This document shows positions 7,710-19,119 of a stretch of 64,000 nt of DNA, piece after piece. The position numbers were made by a program, and so were the translations under genes. Origin of the DNA: Streptomyces albofaciens JCM 4342 (GTDB lineage: Bacteria > Actinomycetota > Actinomycetes > Streptomycetales > Streptomycetaceae). Where the stretch lies: NCBI RefSeq assembly GCF_008634025.1, contig NZ_PDCM01000002.1, positions 1,364,001 to 1,428,000 on the forward strand, read 5' to 3'. How positions within the stretch are numbered: the stretch's first letter is position 1; each line of letters begins with the position of its first letter. The notes under the pieces were generated by a model. That model searched no databases. It was not told where the DNA came from and was given only the letters and a program-made list of their open reading frames with translations.

Positions 7710-9884
7710 TCAGGCGTCGCTGAACTTCTCCCCCTTCTCCGCCTTCTCCACCAGCAGTGCGGGCGGCGCGAACCGGTCGCCGTACGCCGCCTGGAGTTCG
7801 CGGGCGCGGGCCACGAAGCCGGGCAGGCCGCCCTCGTAGCCGTTGATGTACTGGAGGACACCGCCGGTCCAGCCGGGGAAGCCGATGCCCAGGATGGATC
7901 CGATGTTGGCGTCCGCGACCGAGGTGAGCACACCTTCCTCGAAGCAGCGGACGGTGTCCAGCGCCTCGGCGAACAGCATCCGTTCCTGCATGTCGCGGAA
8001 CGGGATGGCGGTGCCCTCCCGGGTGAAGTGCTCGCGCAGGCCGGGCCACAGCCCGGCCCGCGCGCCGTCCTCGCCGTACTCGTAGAAACCCCCGCCGCCG
8101 CTGCGGCCCGGCCGCCCGAACTCGTCCACCATGCGGTCGATGACCGTGTCGGCCGGGTGCTCCCGCCAGGTGCCGCCGGCCGCCTCGACCGCCCGCCGGG
8201 TCTCGTCGCGGATCTTGCGCGGCAGGGTGAGGGTCAGCTCGTCCATCAGGGAGAGCACCTTGGCCGGATAGCCGGCCTGGGCCGCCGCCTGCTCGACGGA
8301 GGCCGGCTCGATGCCTTCGCCGACCATCGCCACGCCCTCGTTGATGAAGTGGCCGATGACGCGCGAGGTGAAGAAGCCGCGCGAGTCGTTGACGACGATG
8401 GGGGTCTTGCGGATCTGGCGCACCAGGTCGAAGGCGCGGGCCAGCGCCTCGTCGCCGGTCCGCTCGCCCTTGATGATCTCGACCAGGGGCATTTTGTCGA
8501 CGGGCGAGAAGAAGTGCAGCCCGATGAAGTCGGTGTCCCGCTCGACGCCCTGGGCGAGGGTGGTGATGGGCAGGGTGGAGGTGTTGGAGCACAGCAGCGC
8601 GTCGGGGGCGACGAGGTGCTGGATCTCCTGGAAGACCTTGTGTTTGAGGGCGGTGTCCTCGAAGACGGCCTCGATGACGGCGTCGCAGCCGGCCAGGTCC
8701 TGCGGGTCGGCGGTGGGGGTGATGCGGGCGAGGAGTTCGTCCCGCTTGGCCTCGGTCGTCCGGCCGCGGCTCAGCGCCTTGGCGAGCAGTCCTTCCGAAT
8801 AGGCCTTGCCCTTCTCGGCCGCCTCCAGGGTGACGTCCTTCAGGACGACCTCGATCCCGGCCTTGGCGCAGGCGTACGCGATGCCGGCGCCCATCATGCC
8901 CGCGCCGAGCACCGCGACCTTCCCGACCGTGCGCGGCGCGATGTCCTTGGGGCGGCTGGCGCCGGAGTTGACGGCCTGGAGGTCGAAGAAGAACGCCTGG
9001 ATCATGTTCTTGGAGGTCTGGCCGGTGACCAGCTCCACGAAGTAGCGCGCCTCGATGGCCTGCGCGGTCTCGAAGTCGACCTGGGAGCCCTCGACCGCCG
9101 CCGCGAGGATGTTGCGCGGGGCCGGGTACGGGGCGCCGTTCAGCTGCTTCTTCAGGTTGGCGGGGAAGGCGGGGAGGTTGGCGGCGAACTTCGGGTGCGC
9201 CGGGGTGCCGCCGGGGATCTTGTAGCCCTTGACGTCCCAGGGCTGGTGGGACTCGGGGTGCGCGTCGATGAACGCGCGCGCCTTCCCGATCAGTTCCTCC
9301 GGGGTGGCCGCCACGTCGTGGACCAGGCCGTTGTCCCGGGCCCGTACGGCGTTGTACTGGGTGCCCTGGAGCAGCACCTTCAGCAGCGCGTCGGCGATGC
9401 CGAGCAGCCGGACCGTACGGACCACGCCGCCGGCCGCCGGGAGCAGGCCGAGCGTGACCTCGGGCAGGCCGATCTTGGTGGCGCGGGTGTCCAGGGCGAC
9501 GCGGTGGTGGCAGGCGAGGGCGATCTCGTAACCGCCGCCGAGGGCCGCGCCGTTGATGGCGGCGACGACCGGCTTGCCGAGGGTCTCGATACGGCGCAGG
9601 TCGCGCTTGATGCCCTGGCCGCTGTCGAACGCCCGCTGGGCGTCCTCGGGGGTGACGGCGATCAGGTCGCGCAGGTCGCCGCCGGCGAAGAAGGTCTTCT
9701 TGGCGGAGGTGACGATGACGCCGCGTACGGAGTCCCGCTCGGCCTCCAGGCGGTCGGCGACGGCCGTCAGGGAGGTCTTGAAGGCCTCGTTCATCGTGTT
9801 GGCCGACTGGTCCGGGTCGTCGAGGACGAGGGTGACGACGCCGGTTTCGTCCTGTTCCCAGCGGATGGTGGTGGACTCGGTCAT
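7710..9884 (-). CDS. fadB: Enoyl-CoA hydratase / 3-hydroxyacyl-CoA dehydrogenase fusion (FadB/FadJ type)
   Basis: 724-residue trifunctional-type alpha subunit for beta-oxidation. Residues 1 to about 200 are the crotonase domain, with the oxyanion loop FFAGGDLRD and the catalytic glutamates in [11 protein letters not shown] and [11 protein letters not shown]. From about residue 320 comes the NAD-binding dehydrogenase with [10 protein letters not shown], the catalytic His in [12 protein letters not shown] and the substrate loop [10 protein letters not shown]. It should hydrate trans-2-enoyl-CoA and oxidise the L-3-hydroxyacyl-CoA, passing product to the thiolase encoded just upstream (32-bp gap). 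ATG at 9884 follows GGAG. It is the last gene of the leftward racemase-dehydrogenase-thiolase-fadB operon. Confidence 0.93.
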   Translation of the reverse strand: MTESTTIRWEQDETGVVTLVLDDPDQSANTMNEAFKTSLTAVADRLEAERDSVRGVIVTSAKKTFFAGGDLRDLIAVTPEDAQRAFDSGQGIKRDLRRIETLGKPVVAAINGAALGGGYEIALACHHRVALDTRATKIGLPEVTLGLLPAAGGVVRTVRLLGIADALLKVLLQGTQYNAVRARDNGLVHDVAATPEELIGKARAFIDAHPESHQPWDVKGYKIPGGTPAHPKFAANLPAFPANLKKQLNGAPYPAPRNILAAAVEGSQVDFETAQAIEARYFVELVTGQTSKNMIQAFFFDLQAVNSGASRPKDIAPRTVGKVAVLGAGMMGAGIAYACAKAGIEVVLKDVTLEAAEKGKAYSEGLLAKALSRGRTTEAKRDELLARITPTADPQDLAGCDAVIEAVFEDTALKHKVFQEIQHLVAPDALLCSNTSTLPITTLAQGVERDTDFIGLHFFSPVDKMPLVEIIKGERTGDEALARAFDLVRQIRKTPIVVNDSRGFFTSRVIGHFINEGVAMVGEGIEPASVEQAAAQAGYPAKVLSLMDELTLTLPRKIRDETRRAVEAAGGTWREHPADTVIDRMVDEFGRPGRSGGGGFYEYGEDGARAGLWPGLREHFTREGTAIPFRDMQERMLFAEALDTVRCFEEGVLTSVADANIGSILGIGFPGWTGGVLQYINGYEGGLPGFVARARELQAAYGDRFAPPALLVEKAEKGEKFSDA

Positions 9885-9916
9885 GATGCGTGCTCCGTGG
9901 CTGGTTCGGACGGGGG

Positions 9917-11131
<1,215 letters not shown>

Positions 11132-11220
11132 GGTGAGCAGCCTTTCGAGCTGTGGGTCGGGGCGGCGGGGTGTGGGGTACGGGGCGGGGACACGCGGGCG
11201 GCGGCGGGCCGGGCGGCCGG

Positions 11221-12375
<1,155 letters not shown>

Positions 12376-12421
12376 CGCTGCGGGCCTCCTCGGGAGCGGC
12401 GGTGGGTCGGTGGGGCGGCCA

Positions 12422-13639
12422 TCAGCCGGTCCCGCCCTCGGGCCGGGCGCGGCCGTCCGCGGCACGGGTGCCGTCGGGCCAGGCCGCGCGGTGGCCGGGG
12501 CCGGGGTCCGGATCCCGGCGGTCGGTGAGGGCCGGGACGCCCCAGTCGCGGGCCACCTCGACGGTGTCCGCGCCGGGCCGGGCCGGCGGGCGGCGGATGG
12601 CGCCGGGGGTGGCGGAGAAGCGCGGGGCCGGTGCGGGCTGGGTGATGCCGCCGTGGCCGGTGAAGGTGCCGCGGGCGGCGAGATGCGGGTGGCCGGGCGC
12701 CTCGCGCAGCGACAGGACGGGGGCCACGCAGGCGTCGGACGCCTCGAAGACGGCGGTCCACTCCTGGCGCGTACGGGTCTTGAAGCGGGCGGCGATGGCG
12801 GCGCGCAGCTCCCCCCAGGCGCCGGGGTCGTCGCGCGCGGGCACGTCGTCCGCGATGCCGAGCAGCCGGACGAACTCCGCGTAGAAGCGCGGCTCCAGCG
12901 CGCCGACCGCCATATGGCCGCCGTCGGCGGTTTCGTACGTGCCGTAGAAGGGCGCGCCGCCGTCCAGGAGGTTGGCGCCGCGCCGGTCCTGCCAGCCGCC
13001 GGCGGCCAGCATGCCGTGGATCATCGCGGTGAGGTGGGCCGTGCCGTCGACGATGGCCGCGTCCACGACCTGACCGCGGCCGCCTTCGGTCTGGGCGTGG
13101 CGCAGCGCGGCCAGGATGCCGACGACGAGGTACAGGGAGCCGCCCGCGTAGTCGCCGAGCAGGTTTGCCGGGGCGGCGGGCGGGCCGTCGGGCGGGCCGG
13201 TCATGCCGAGGGCGCCGGTGACGGCGATGTAGCCGATGTCGTGTCCGGCGGTCCCCGCCAGCGGGCCCTGCTGGCCCCAGCCGGTCATCCGGCCGTAGAC
13301 CAGCCGCGGGTTGCGCTCCAGGCAGGTGTCCGGGCCGATGCCGAGCCGTTCGGCGACGCCGGGGCGGTAGCCCTCGATCAGCACGTCGGCGCGCTCGGCG
13401 AGGCCGAGCACCCGGCCGGGTCCTTCGGCGGACTTCAGGTCCACGAGCACGGAGCGTTTGTTGCGGTTGGTGATGTCGTACGCCGGGTCGATGCCGAGTC
13501 CGGGCCCGCCGGGGCGGTCGACGCGCACCACGTCGGCGCCGAGGTCGGCCAGCAGCATCGCGGCGAACGGGCCGGGACCGATGCCGGCCAGCTCCACCAC
13601 GCGCACCCCGCTCAGCGGGCCGTTCCCTGTCCCTGTCAT
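12422..13639 (-). CDS. mcr: Alpha-methylacyl-CoA racemase (CaiB/BaiF family III CoA transferase fold)
   Basis: 405 residues. The CaiB/BaiF fold is clear from GVRVVELAGIGPGPFAAMLL, DLGADVVRVDRP and NRNKRSVLVDLK. The three residues of the racemase active site are all visible: His133 in AGHDIGY, Asp163 in LLGDYAGG and Glu249 in GALEPRFY, matching the His-Asp-Glu set of mycobacterial Mcr. It should interconvert (2R)- and (2S)-methylacyl-CoA so that branched chains from isoprenoids or sterol side chains can enter beta-oxidation. It is the first gene of the leftward operon; ATG at 13639 follows AGGGGG. A KstR-like palindrome lies in its promoter region. The last about 60 residues are polar and rich in Pro/Arg. 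Confidence 0.88.
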   Translation of the reverse strand: MTGTGNGPLSGVRVVELAGIGPGPFAAMLLADLGADVVRVDRPGGPGLGIDPAYDITNRNKRSVLVDLKSAEGPGRVLGLAERADVLIEGYRPGVAERLGIGPDTCLERNPRLVYGRMTGWGQQGPLAGTAGHDIGYIAVTGALGMTGPPDGPPAAPANLLGDYAGGSLYLVVGILAALRHAQTEGGRGQVVDAAIVDGTAHLTAMIHGMLAAGGWQDRRGANLLDGGAPFYGTYETADGGHMAVGALEPRFYAEFVRLLGIADDVPARDDPGAWGELRAAIAARFKTRTRQEWTAVFEASDACVAPVLSLREAPGHPHLAARGTFTGHGGITQPAPAPRFSATPGAIRRPPARPGADTVEVARDWGVPALTDRRDPDPGPGHRAAWPDGTRAADGRARPEGGTG

Positions 13640-13684
13640 CGGGCCCCCTGAGCTCCGCAGGACTGTGCCATTACCGAGACTGTG

Positions 13685-13726
13685 ACACTACTGATGTAAC
13701 ACTCGCGATGTTAAGAACGTGTTCCA
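13685..13726 (-). promoter_or_regulatory. Racemase-operon promoter with KstR-like operator
   Basis: On the minus strand TTAACA (13714-13709) and TAGTGT (13690-13685) are spaced 18 bp, about 45 bp before the racemase start. Overlapping the -35 is AAGAACGTGTTCCA (plus strand, 13713-13726), which matches the mycobacterial KstR operator TNNAACNNGTTNNA at every conserved position but the first T. The promoter spacing is seen directly; assignment to KstR is inference. Confidence 0.45.
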
Positions 13727-13769
13727 CTTTCCACAAGCCCCCGAGGGCGACCGGCGGGCACCGGAAAAG

Positions 13770-13806
13770 CCGTGGCGGCGGTGGTCAACTCCCACCGCCG
13801 CCACGG
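13770..13806 (-). terminator. Leftward-reading hairpin with T run upstream of racemase operon
   Basis: Perfect 15-bp stem (13770-13784 and 13792-13806, 7-nt loop). On the minus strand it is followed by C-TTTT (13769-13765), the order of an intrinsic terminator. No minus-strand gene is upstream, so it may stop antisense transcription from mgtC or act as an attenuator. Confidence 0.55.
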
Positions 13807-14025
13807 GCCTTCGCGCGCCGCTTCACCAGCGGCGCGCTCCCCCGACCGAACCGGCGATGGGGCCGCGCCCGGATATGGACCGCCGCGCCGACGCCGTACG
13901 CGCCATCGGACCCGCCCCCTTCCGCTCCCGCGCCCGACCGGCCGTCTGCCGGTCACCGTGAAAACCACGCTAGCGGGGAGCACTGACAACGGCCCGCGCG
14001 CCGGGCGCGGAGGGACAATGGCCGA

Positions 14026-14763
14026 ATGCCTCACACGCACCTCGCATCACCGCTGTTCGACATCAGCCACGGTCAGGGCCTCCGCCAGTTCGCCGAACTG
14101 GCCCTGGCGCTGCTCCTGTCCTCCCTCATCGGGCTGGAGCGGCAGGTCCAGCAGAAGAGCGCGGGGCTGCGCACCCACACCCTCGTCGGCGTCGGCAGCG
14201 CGCTGTTCATGGAAGTCTCGGTCCACGGCTTCTACGCGCTGCTCGGCACGGACGGCGTCGCGCTCGACCCGTCCCGGGTGGCCGCGCAGATCGTCTCGGG
14301 CATCGGCTTCATCGGCGGTGGCCTGATCTTCGTCAAGAAGGACGCGGTGCGGGGCCTGACGACCGCCGCGACGATCTGGCTGACCTGCGCCATCGGCATG
14401 GCGTGCGGCGGCGGTCTGCCCCTGCTGGCCGTCGGTGCGACGCTGGTCCACTTCCTCGTCGTACGCGGCTTCCCGAAGCTGTTCTCGGGGCGCCGTCGTG
14501 CGCCGTACGTCGAGCGCTTCGAGCTGCGCCTGAGCTACCGTGCCCAGCACGGCCTGCTGGGCCGGATGCTGGAGATGTGCACCAGCAGCGGTTTCCAGGT
14601 GACCGATGTGCAGGTGGAGACGGCGTCGGACGACCGGGTGGCGGCCGAGGTGCTGCTGCGCCTGGAGGGCCGGGGCTCGGCGCACCCGCTCGTGGAGCGG
14701 CTGACGGAACTGGACGGGGTGCGCGGGGTGTCCATGGGACAGGAATCCGACCGCACGGAATGA
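14026..14763 (+). CDS. mgtC: MgtC/SapB-family membrane protein
   Basis: 245 residues. The N-terminal 140 residues form the MgtC membrane domain with LLLSSLIGLERQ, KSAGLRTHTLVGVGSALFM and GIGFIGGGLIFV; the Arg/Thr loop and glycine-rich helix are diagnostic. The C-terminal 90 residues resemble an ACT-like cytosolic domain (FELRLSYRAQHGLLGRMLEM). Members are linked to magnesium-limited growth and modulation of F-type ATPase or membrane potential. GGAGGG lies upstream of the ATG. The stop codon overlaps the start of the phosphatase-like gene (ATGA), so the two are translationally coupled. Confidence 0.85.
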   Translation: MPHTHLASPLFDISHGQGLRQFAELALALLLSSLIGLERQVQQKSAGLRTHTLVGVGSALFMEVSVHGFYALLGTDGVALDPSRVAAQIVSGIGFIGGGLIFVKKDAVRGLTTAATIWLTCAIGMACGGGLPLLAVGATLVHFLVVRGFPKLFSGRRRAPYVERFELRLSYRAQHGLLGRMLEMCTSSGFQVTDVQVETASDDRVAAEVLLRLEGRGSAHPLVERLTELDGVRGVSMGQESDRTE

Positions 14764-15308
14764 CAGGGGTGGGGACAGAGGTGGACACCGGTGAGCACGG
14801 CACGGGACCCGGTGAGCCCGGCACGGTGAAGGCGGCCTGGCCGGAGGACGGTCCGGGAGTGCTGCGGCTGCCCTCCGGGCGCACGGTACGGGGCCGCGGC
14901 CTGCGCCACCCGCTGCCGCCGGGCCCGGAGCCCGAATTCGCCGTGTACCTGCTCGGCGAGCGGCCGCCCGAGGTCCCCTGGGAGCACCGCTGGCTGCGCT
15001 GGCCGGACTTCCGGCTGCCGGCCGACCGGGCGGCGGCCCGTGACGTACTCGCCGAGGCGTGGGAGCGCGCGGGCACCGAGCGCGTCGAGCTGGCCTGCGG
15101 CGGCGGCCGCGGCCGTACCGGTACGGCGCTGGCCTGCCTCGCCGTCCTGGACGGGGTGCCGGCCGGCCGGGCGGTGGACTTCGTACGCCGCGGCTACGAC
15201 CCCCGTGCCGTCGAGACGCCCTGGCAGCGGCGCTACGTACGTCGCTTCGGGGGCCGACCGCCGGGCCCGCCCGCCGCTTCCGGCCCGTCCCCGCCCGGCA
15301 CCAGGTGA
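14760..15308 (+). CDS. Protein-tyrosine-phosphatase-like protein with CX5R loop
   Basis: 182 residues. The sequence ELACGGGRGRTGTALACLA contains a Cys-X5-Arg-Thr-Gly loop followed by a helix, the core of the cysteine-based phosphatase fold. The residue before the Cys is Ala rather than the usual His. An Asp on an upstream loop (WPDFRLP, matching the WPD loop) could be the general acid. It starts within the mgtC stop (ATGA) and is therefore coupled to MgtC synthesis. Its 3' end overlaps the convergent nanT-like gene by 76 bp (15233-15308), which is long for convergent genes. Substrate unknown; the phosphatase call is from motifs only. Confidence 0.7.
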   Translation: MTGVGTEVDTGEHGTGPGEPGTVKAAWPEDGPGVLRLPSGRTVRGRGLRHPLPPGPEPEFAVYLLGERPPEVPWEHRWLRWPDFRLPADRAAARDVLAEAWERAGTERVELACGGGRGRTGTALACLAVLDGVPAGRAVDFVRRGYDPRAVETPWQRRYVRRFGGRPPGPPAASGPSPPGTR

Positions 15309-16723
15309 TCGCCGACCACCTCCCGGTCCACCAGGCGGGCGAGCCGCACCGGTACGTCGCCGCCCACCAGGACGATGACGACCAGCGTCAGCCCGAAGGT
15401 GAGGACGGCCAGCGCCCGGCCCAGTGACATGCCCTCGGCGAGCCGGGCGCCGAGCACCGGGGCGACGGCCCCGCCGAGCGCGCCGACGTTGTAGACGAAG
15501 CCGAGGGAGGCCGCGCGGACCGGGGTCGGGAAGTGCCCGGCGATGTACTTCGGCAGGATGCCCGAGATGCCCTGGCCCAGGGCGAGCAGTCCGAAGAGCA
15601 GGACACCCAGGGCGGCCAGGCTGTCCTGTACGGCGAACACCGGGAAGACGAAGGCCAGGGAGGCCAGCAGCGTCCCGGCGTACGCGCGGCGGGTGCCGAA
15701 CCGGTCGCCCGTGAAGCCGGCCAGCCAGCAGCCCGCCATCGTGCCGAACCCGGCGTAGAACATCACGTCGGCGACCTGCCCGGGCGCGTACCCCAGCTCG
15801 GTCTTGAGGTAGGTGGGCAGCAGCGCCTGGACGGGCCAGCTGTAGAGGAAGGCGCAGAAGACGGTGACCGTCAGGGCCACGTGGAGCAGCCAGCCGCGCC
15901 GGCCGCCGAGTTGGACGGCGAACGCGGTCAGGCAGAGCGCGGCGAGCGCCGCCAGCCAGGGCACCTGCCCGGTACCGGCCGGGGTGAAGACGCAGAAGAG
16001 GGCACCGGACGCGACGGCCGCGAGCACCGCGTTGAGCCATCGCCGGACGTGTCCGGCGAACAGCGGCCGGAACGGGTTGGGGCGGTCCCCGCGGGCCGCC
16101 ACCTCGGCGCTCCAGTCGCCCGCCTCCGGCAGCGATCTGCGGACCCACAGCGCGACCAGCACCGGCAGCACCCCGATCCAGAACATCCAGCGCCAGCCCC
16201 AGTTCGGCACCACCCACCGGTAGAGCTGGGCGGCGAGGACCGTGCCCCCCGCGTACCCGGATATGAGGAAGCCGGAGGCGCGGTTGCGCAGGGCCGGTGG
16301 CCAGCTCTCCAGGACGTACGTGGCGCTGGCGCTGTACTCCCCGGCCATGCCCATGCCGATGATCAGCCGGGCGGTGAACAGGCTGGTGTGGTCCCAGGCG
16401 AAGCCGCAGGCGAAGGTGCCCAGCGAGTACAGGAGGATGCTGGCGATCATCGCGGCCTTGCGCCCGTACCGGTCGCCCAGCGCGCCCAGCAGCGCCCCGC
16501 CGAGCCAGCGGGTGATGAACGCGCCGGAGACGAGGGCGGCGGCATCCGCCGTACTCAGGCCGAACGTTTCGGCGATCTCGGTGAGGACGAGGGTGATCAG
16601 CACGAAGTCGAAGCCGTCCAGGAGGTAGCCCACCCAGGCGGCGAACAGGGACTTCCACTGGCGCGGCGTCACCTGCCGGTACCAGGGCGCCGTCCCGCCC
16701 CGCTTCGGGGAGCGCGCCCTCAC
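15233..16723 (-). CDS. nanT: Sialic acid transporter, NanT-like MFS symporter
   Basis: 496-residue MFS transporter very similar to E. coli NanT over its whole length. Shared stretches include AAWVGYLLDGFDFVLITLVL, RLIIGMGMAGEYSASATYV, SGFLISGY, YSWPVQALLPTYLKTELGY and GFVYNVGALGGAVAPVLGA. It should import N-acetylneuraminate by proton symport. The GTG start overlaps the stop of the upstream nanA-like gene (GTGA), giving tight coupling between transporter and lyase. The C-terminal tail is Gly/Pro-rich and its last 76 bp overlap the convergent phosphatase gene. No nanK, nanE or nagB is adjacent, so the pathway would need genes elsewhere. Confidence 0.87.
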   Translation of the reverse strand: MRARSPKRGGTAPWYRQVTPRQWKSLFAAWVGYLLDGFDFVLITLVLTEIAETFGLSTADAAALVSGAFITRWLGGALLGALGDRYGRKAAMIASILLYSLGTFACGFAWDHTSLFTARLIIGMGMAGEYSASATYVLESWPPALRNRASGFLISGYAGGTVLAAQLYRWVVPNWGWRWMFWIGVLPVLVALWVRRSLPEAGDWSAEVAARGDRPNPFRPLFAGHVRRWLNAVLAAVASGALFCVFTPAGTGQVPWLAALAALCLTAFAVQLGGRRGWLLHVALTVTVFCAFLYSWPVQALLPTYLKTELGYAPGQVADVMFYAGFGTMAGCWLAGFTGDRFGTRRAYAGTLLASLAFVFPVFAVQDSLAALGVLLFGLLALGQGISGILPKYIAGHFPTPVRAASLGFVYNVGALGGAVAPVLGARLAEGMSLGRALAVLTFGLTLVVIVLVGGDVPVRLARLVDREVVGDHLVPGGDGPEAAGGPGGRPPKRRT

Positions 16724-17658
16724 AGCAGCCCGGCTTCCTCCAGACACCCCCGGACGCGGCCGACGGCGGCCTCGTCCAGCGGCACCTGCGGCGGCGCGGT
16801 GGCCGGGCAGGCGATGACGCCCTGGAGGTGCAGGGCCGCCTTGAAGGCGCCCAGCGCGGAGGAGTTGCGGCCCATCACCGCCGGGTCGCCCGCGTCGGTG
16901 AGCGCGAAGAGCGCGGCGAGCCGGTCCTGTTCGGCGGCGGCCTCGCGCCAGCGGCCCGCGGCCGCATGCTCGTAGAGGCGTACGTAGCCGTGCGGATCGA
17001 CGTTGCCGAGGCCGGGCACGACGCCGTGGGCGCCCGCCAGCAGGGCGCCGTCCACGGTGAGCTCCGATCCGGTGAGCACGGCGAAGTCCGGTGCCTGCGC
17101 CCGCGCCCGCACCAGGAGGCGCCGCAGCGCGCCGTCCTCGCCACTGCTGTCCTTCAGGCCCGCCAGTACGCCGTCCCGTGCGAGCGTGACCACCGTGTCG
17201 GCCGGCAGTTTGGTGTGCACGGCCATCGGGATGTCGTACGCGAACAGCGGCAGCCCGGCGCCGTCGCGCACCCGCCGGAAGTGGTCGGCGATCTCCGCGG
17301 GGTGGGTCCGCGTGTAGTAGGGGGCGGTGGCCACGATCGCGTCGGCGCCCGAACTCCGGGCCTGCCGGGCGTGTTCCAGCACGCGCGGCGTGGTCATGTC
17401 GATGGCCCCGGCCAGGACGGGGAGCCGGCCCGCGGCCGCCTCGGCCACCGTCTCGACGACGGTGCGGCGCTGCGCGTCGGTCAGATAGGCGGCCTCCCCG
17501 CTGGAGCCGAGGACGAACAGCCCGCTCACCCCGGCCGCGGTGAGGCGGGTGGTGAGCGCGGTCAGCGAGCGGGTGTCGATCCGGCCGTCGGGGGTCAGCG
17601 GGGTGCACAGCGGCGGGACGACCCCGGTGAGGGGGGTGGGGAGCGCGGGGTCAGCCAT
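16720..17658 (-). CDS. nanA: DapA/NanA-family lyase, probable N-acetylneuraminate lyase
   Basis: 312-residue class I aldolase of the DHDPS/NAL family. Motifs: LGSSGEAAYLT (substrate carboxylate loop), PYYTRTHPAEIADHF, AYDIPMAVH with the catalytic Tyr, and AGLKDSSGEDG with the Schiff-base Lys. The lyase would split sialic acid to N-acetylmannosamine and pyruvate. That function is inferred mainly from the overlapping downstream NanT-like transporter; by sequence alone other 2-keto-acid aldolases remain possible. The ATG at 17658 was chosen because GGAG lies upstream; a GTG at 17673 would overlap that site. First gene of the operon, with a palindrome in its leader. Confidence 0.78.
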   Translation of the reverse strand: MADPALPTPLTGVVPPLCTPLTPDGRIDTRSLTALTTRLTAAGVSGLFVLGSSGEAAYLTDAQRRTVVETVAEAAAGRLPVLAGAIDMTTPRVLEHARQARSSGADAIVATAPYYTRTHPAEIADHFRRVRDGAGLPLFAYDIPMAVHTKLPADTVVTLARDGVLAGLKDSSGEDGALRRLLVRARAQAPDFAVLTGSELTVDGALLAGAHGVVPGLGNVDPHGYVRLYEHAAAGRWREAAAEQDRLAALFALTDAGDPAVMGRNSSALGAFKAALHLQGVIACPATAPPQVPLDEAAVGRVRGCLEEAGLL

Positions 17659-17682
17659 CGGGGGGTTCTCCACATTCCGGAC

Positions 17683-17696
17683 ATCGGACGTCCCAT
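17683..17696 (-). promoter_or_regulatory. Palindromic candidate operator before nanA-nanT
   Basis: ATCGGACGTCCCAT contains the perfect 8-bp palindrome GGACGTCC with matching AT ends, 25 bp before the nanA-like start codon. Position suggests repression of the sialic-acid operon; the binding protein is unknown. Confidence 0.35.
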
Positions 17697-17851
17697 GTTG
17701 GCGGATGTGCGGGTGAATGTGGTCCAGCCGCCCAGGCGTGTCAATACCGCACGGGCCGGACCGTTCGTTGACGGAAGGTCAGCCGCTGCCTAGCGTGGCG
17801 CCGACCGGCCCGCGGTACGCGACGGCCGGGCGAACCGAGGCGGAGGCAGGC

Positions 17852-19078
17852 GTGACAGGACCGCAGGAGACCGCAGCACGGCCGCACGACCTGGTGCTGT
17901 TCGGCGCCACCGGATTCGTCGGGCGGCTCACCGCCGCGTACCTGGCCCGGCACGCGCCCGCCGGCTGCCGCTGGGCACTGGCCGGCCGCGACCGCGCGAA
18001 GCTGGCGCGGCTGCGCGCGGACCTGGCCGCGACCGACCCGGCCTGCGCGGAACTGCCCCTGCTGTGCGCGGACGTGGACGACCCCGGCTCGCTGCGCGCG
18101 CTCGCCGCGGGTACCCGCGTGCTCGCCACGACCGTCGGCCCGTACCTCACGTACGGGGACGCGCTGGTCGCCGCCTGCGCGGAGGCCGGTACGGACTACG
18201 CCGACCTGACCGGCGAGGCCGAGTTCGTCGACCGGACGTATGTGCGTTACGACGCGGCGGCACGCGCGTCCGGCGCCCGCATCGTGCACGCCTGCGGCTT
18301 CGACTGCGTACCGGCGGACCTCGGCGTGCGCTTCACCGTGGGCCGGCTGCCGGCCGGTGTGCCGCTGCGCGTCGACGGGTTCGTCCGGAGCAACGGCACC
18401 GTCTCGGGCGGCACGCTGGCCTCCGCCCTGACGACCGTCGCGCGCCCGCTGGGCCTGCTGCGCGCCGCCCGCGACCGGCAGCGGCTGGAGCCGCGCCCCG
18501 CGGACCGCACGGTGCGGGCCCCGCTCGGCCGCCCGCACCGCAACGGCGCGGTACGGGCCTGGGGCCTGCCGCTGCCGACGCTCGACCCGCAGGTGGTGGC
18601 GCGCTCCGCGGCCGGACTGGAGCAGTACGGACCGGACTTCCGCTACCGCCACTTCGCCGCCGTCAAGTGGCTGCCGGTCGCCGTGGGCGCGGTGGGCGCG
18701 GCCTCCGCGGCCTGCACGCTCGCGCAGGTGCCGCCCGCGCGCCGGTGGCTGTCCGGCCGTCTGGCGCCGGGCACCGGGCCGAGCGCGGAGCGGCGGGCGC
18801 GCAGCACGTTCAGCCTGCGGTTCGTCGGCGAGGGCGGGGGCCGCCGCGTCCTGACGGAGGTCTCGGGCGGCGACCCGGGATACGACGAGACGGCGAAGAT
18901 CCTCGCGGAGTCGGCGCTGAGCCTGGCCTTCGACGACCTGCCCGCCACGTGCGGGCAGGTGACGACGGCGGTCGCGATGGGCGACGCGCTCACCGGGCGG
19001 CTCCGGCGGGCGGGCATCACGTTCCGGGTGGTGGCCGAATCGACGTCGCGGGCGGAGCGTACCGCCCCGGTGGCCTGA
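17852..19078 (+). CDS. Saccharopine dehydrogenase-like oxidoreductase (trans-acting enoyl reductase type)
   Basis: 408 residues. The N-terminal Rossmann motif LVLFGATGFVGRLTAAYLA binds NAD(P)H. It continues with TTVGPYLTYGDALVAACAEA, YADLTGEAEFV and HACGFDCVPADLG, the signature of the actinobacterial saccharopine-dehydrogenase-like family that includes the mycobacterial trans-acting enoyl reductase for phthiocerol lipids. A hydrophobic segment (LPVAVGAVGAASAACTL, about residue 275) suggests membrane association. GTG at 17852 follows CGGAGGC. Standing alone, its substrate is uncertain; lipid or polyketide reduction is more likely than lysine metabolism. Confidence 0.75.
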   Translation: MTGPQETAARPHDLVLFGATGFVGRLTAAYLARHAPAGCRWALAGRDRAKLARLRADLAATDPACAELPLLCADVDDPGSLRALAAGTRVLATTVGPYLTYGDALVAACAEAGTDYADLTGEAEFVDRTYVRYDAAARASGARIVHACGFDCVPADLGVRFTVGRLPAGVPLRVDGFVRSNGTVSGGTLASALTTVARPLGLLRAARDRQRLEPRPADRTVRAPLGRPHRNGAVRAWGLPLPTLDPQVVARSAAGLEQYGPDFRYRHFAAVKWLPVAVGAVGAASAACTLAQVPPARRWLSGRLAPGTGPSAERRARSTFSLRFVGEGGGRRVLTEVSGGDPGYDETAKILAESALSLAFDDLPATCGQVTTAVAMGDALTGRLRRAGITFRVVAESTSRAERTAPVA

Positions 19079-19081
19079 CCG

Positions 19082-19119
19082 GACGGGCCCGGGGGCCGTC
19101 GGTCGCGCCCGGGCCGTCA
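19082..19119. terminator. Probable terminator between convergent genes
   Basis: Imperfect GC inverted repeat (GACGG-GCCCGGG with CCCGGGCCGTC, one bulged G) between the saccharopine-dehydrogenase-like gene and nfi. It slightly overlaps the nfi stop codon. Confidence 0.45.

Larger units (their letters stand above)
13640..14025. other. Divergent intergenic region between racemase operon and mgtC
   Basis: No gene seen. It holds the leftward racemase promoter with a KstR-like site (13685-13726) and a long hairpin with a U tract in the leftward direction (13770-13806). The rest is GC-rich sequence before mgtC. Confidence 0.5.

Noticed and set aside
16720..17658. DapA (dihydrodipicolinate synthase) for lysine synthesis
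   Set aside because: Overlap with a NanT-like transporter and lack of lysine-pathway neighbours favour a catabolic aldolase; kept as a stated alternative.
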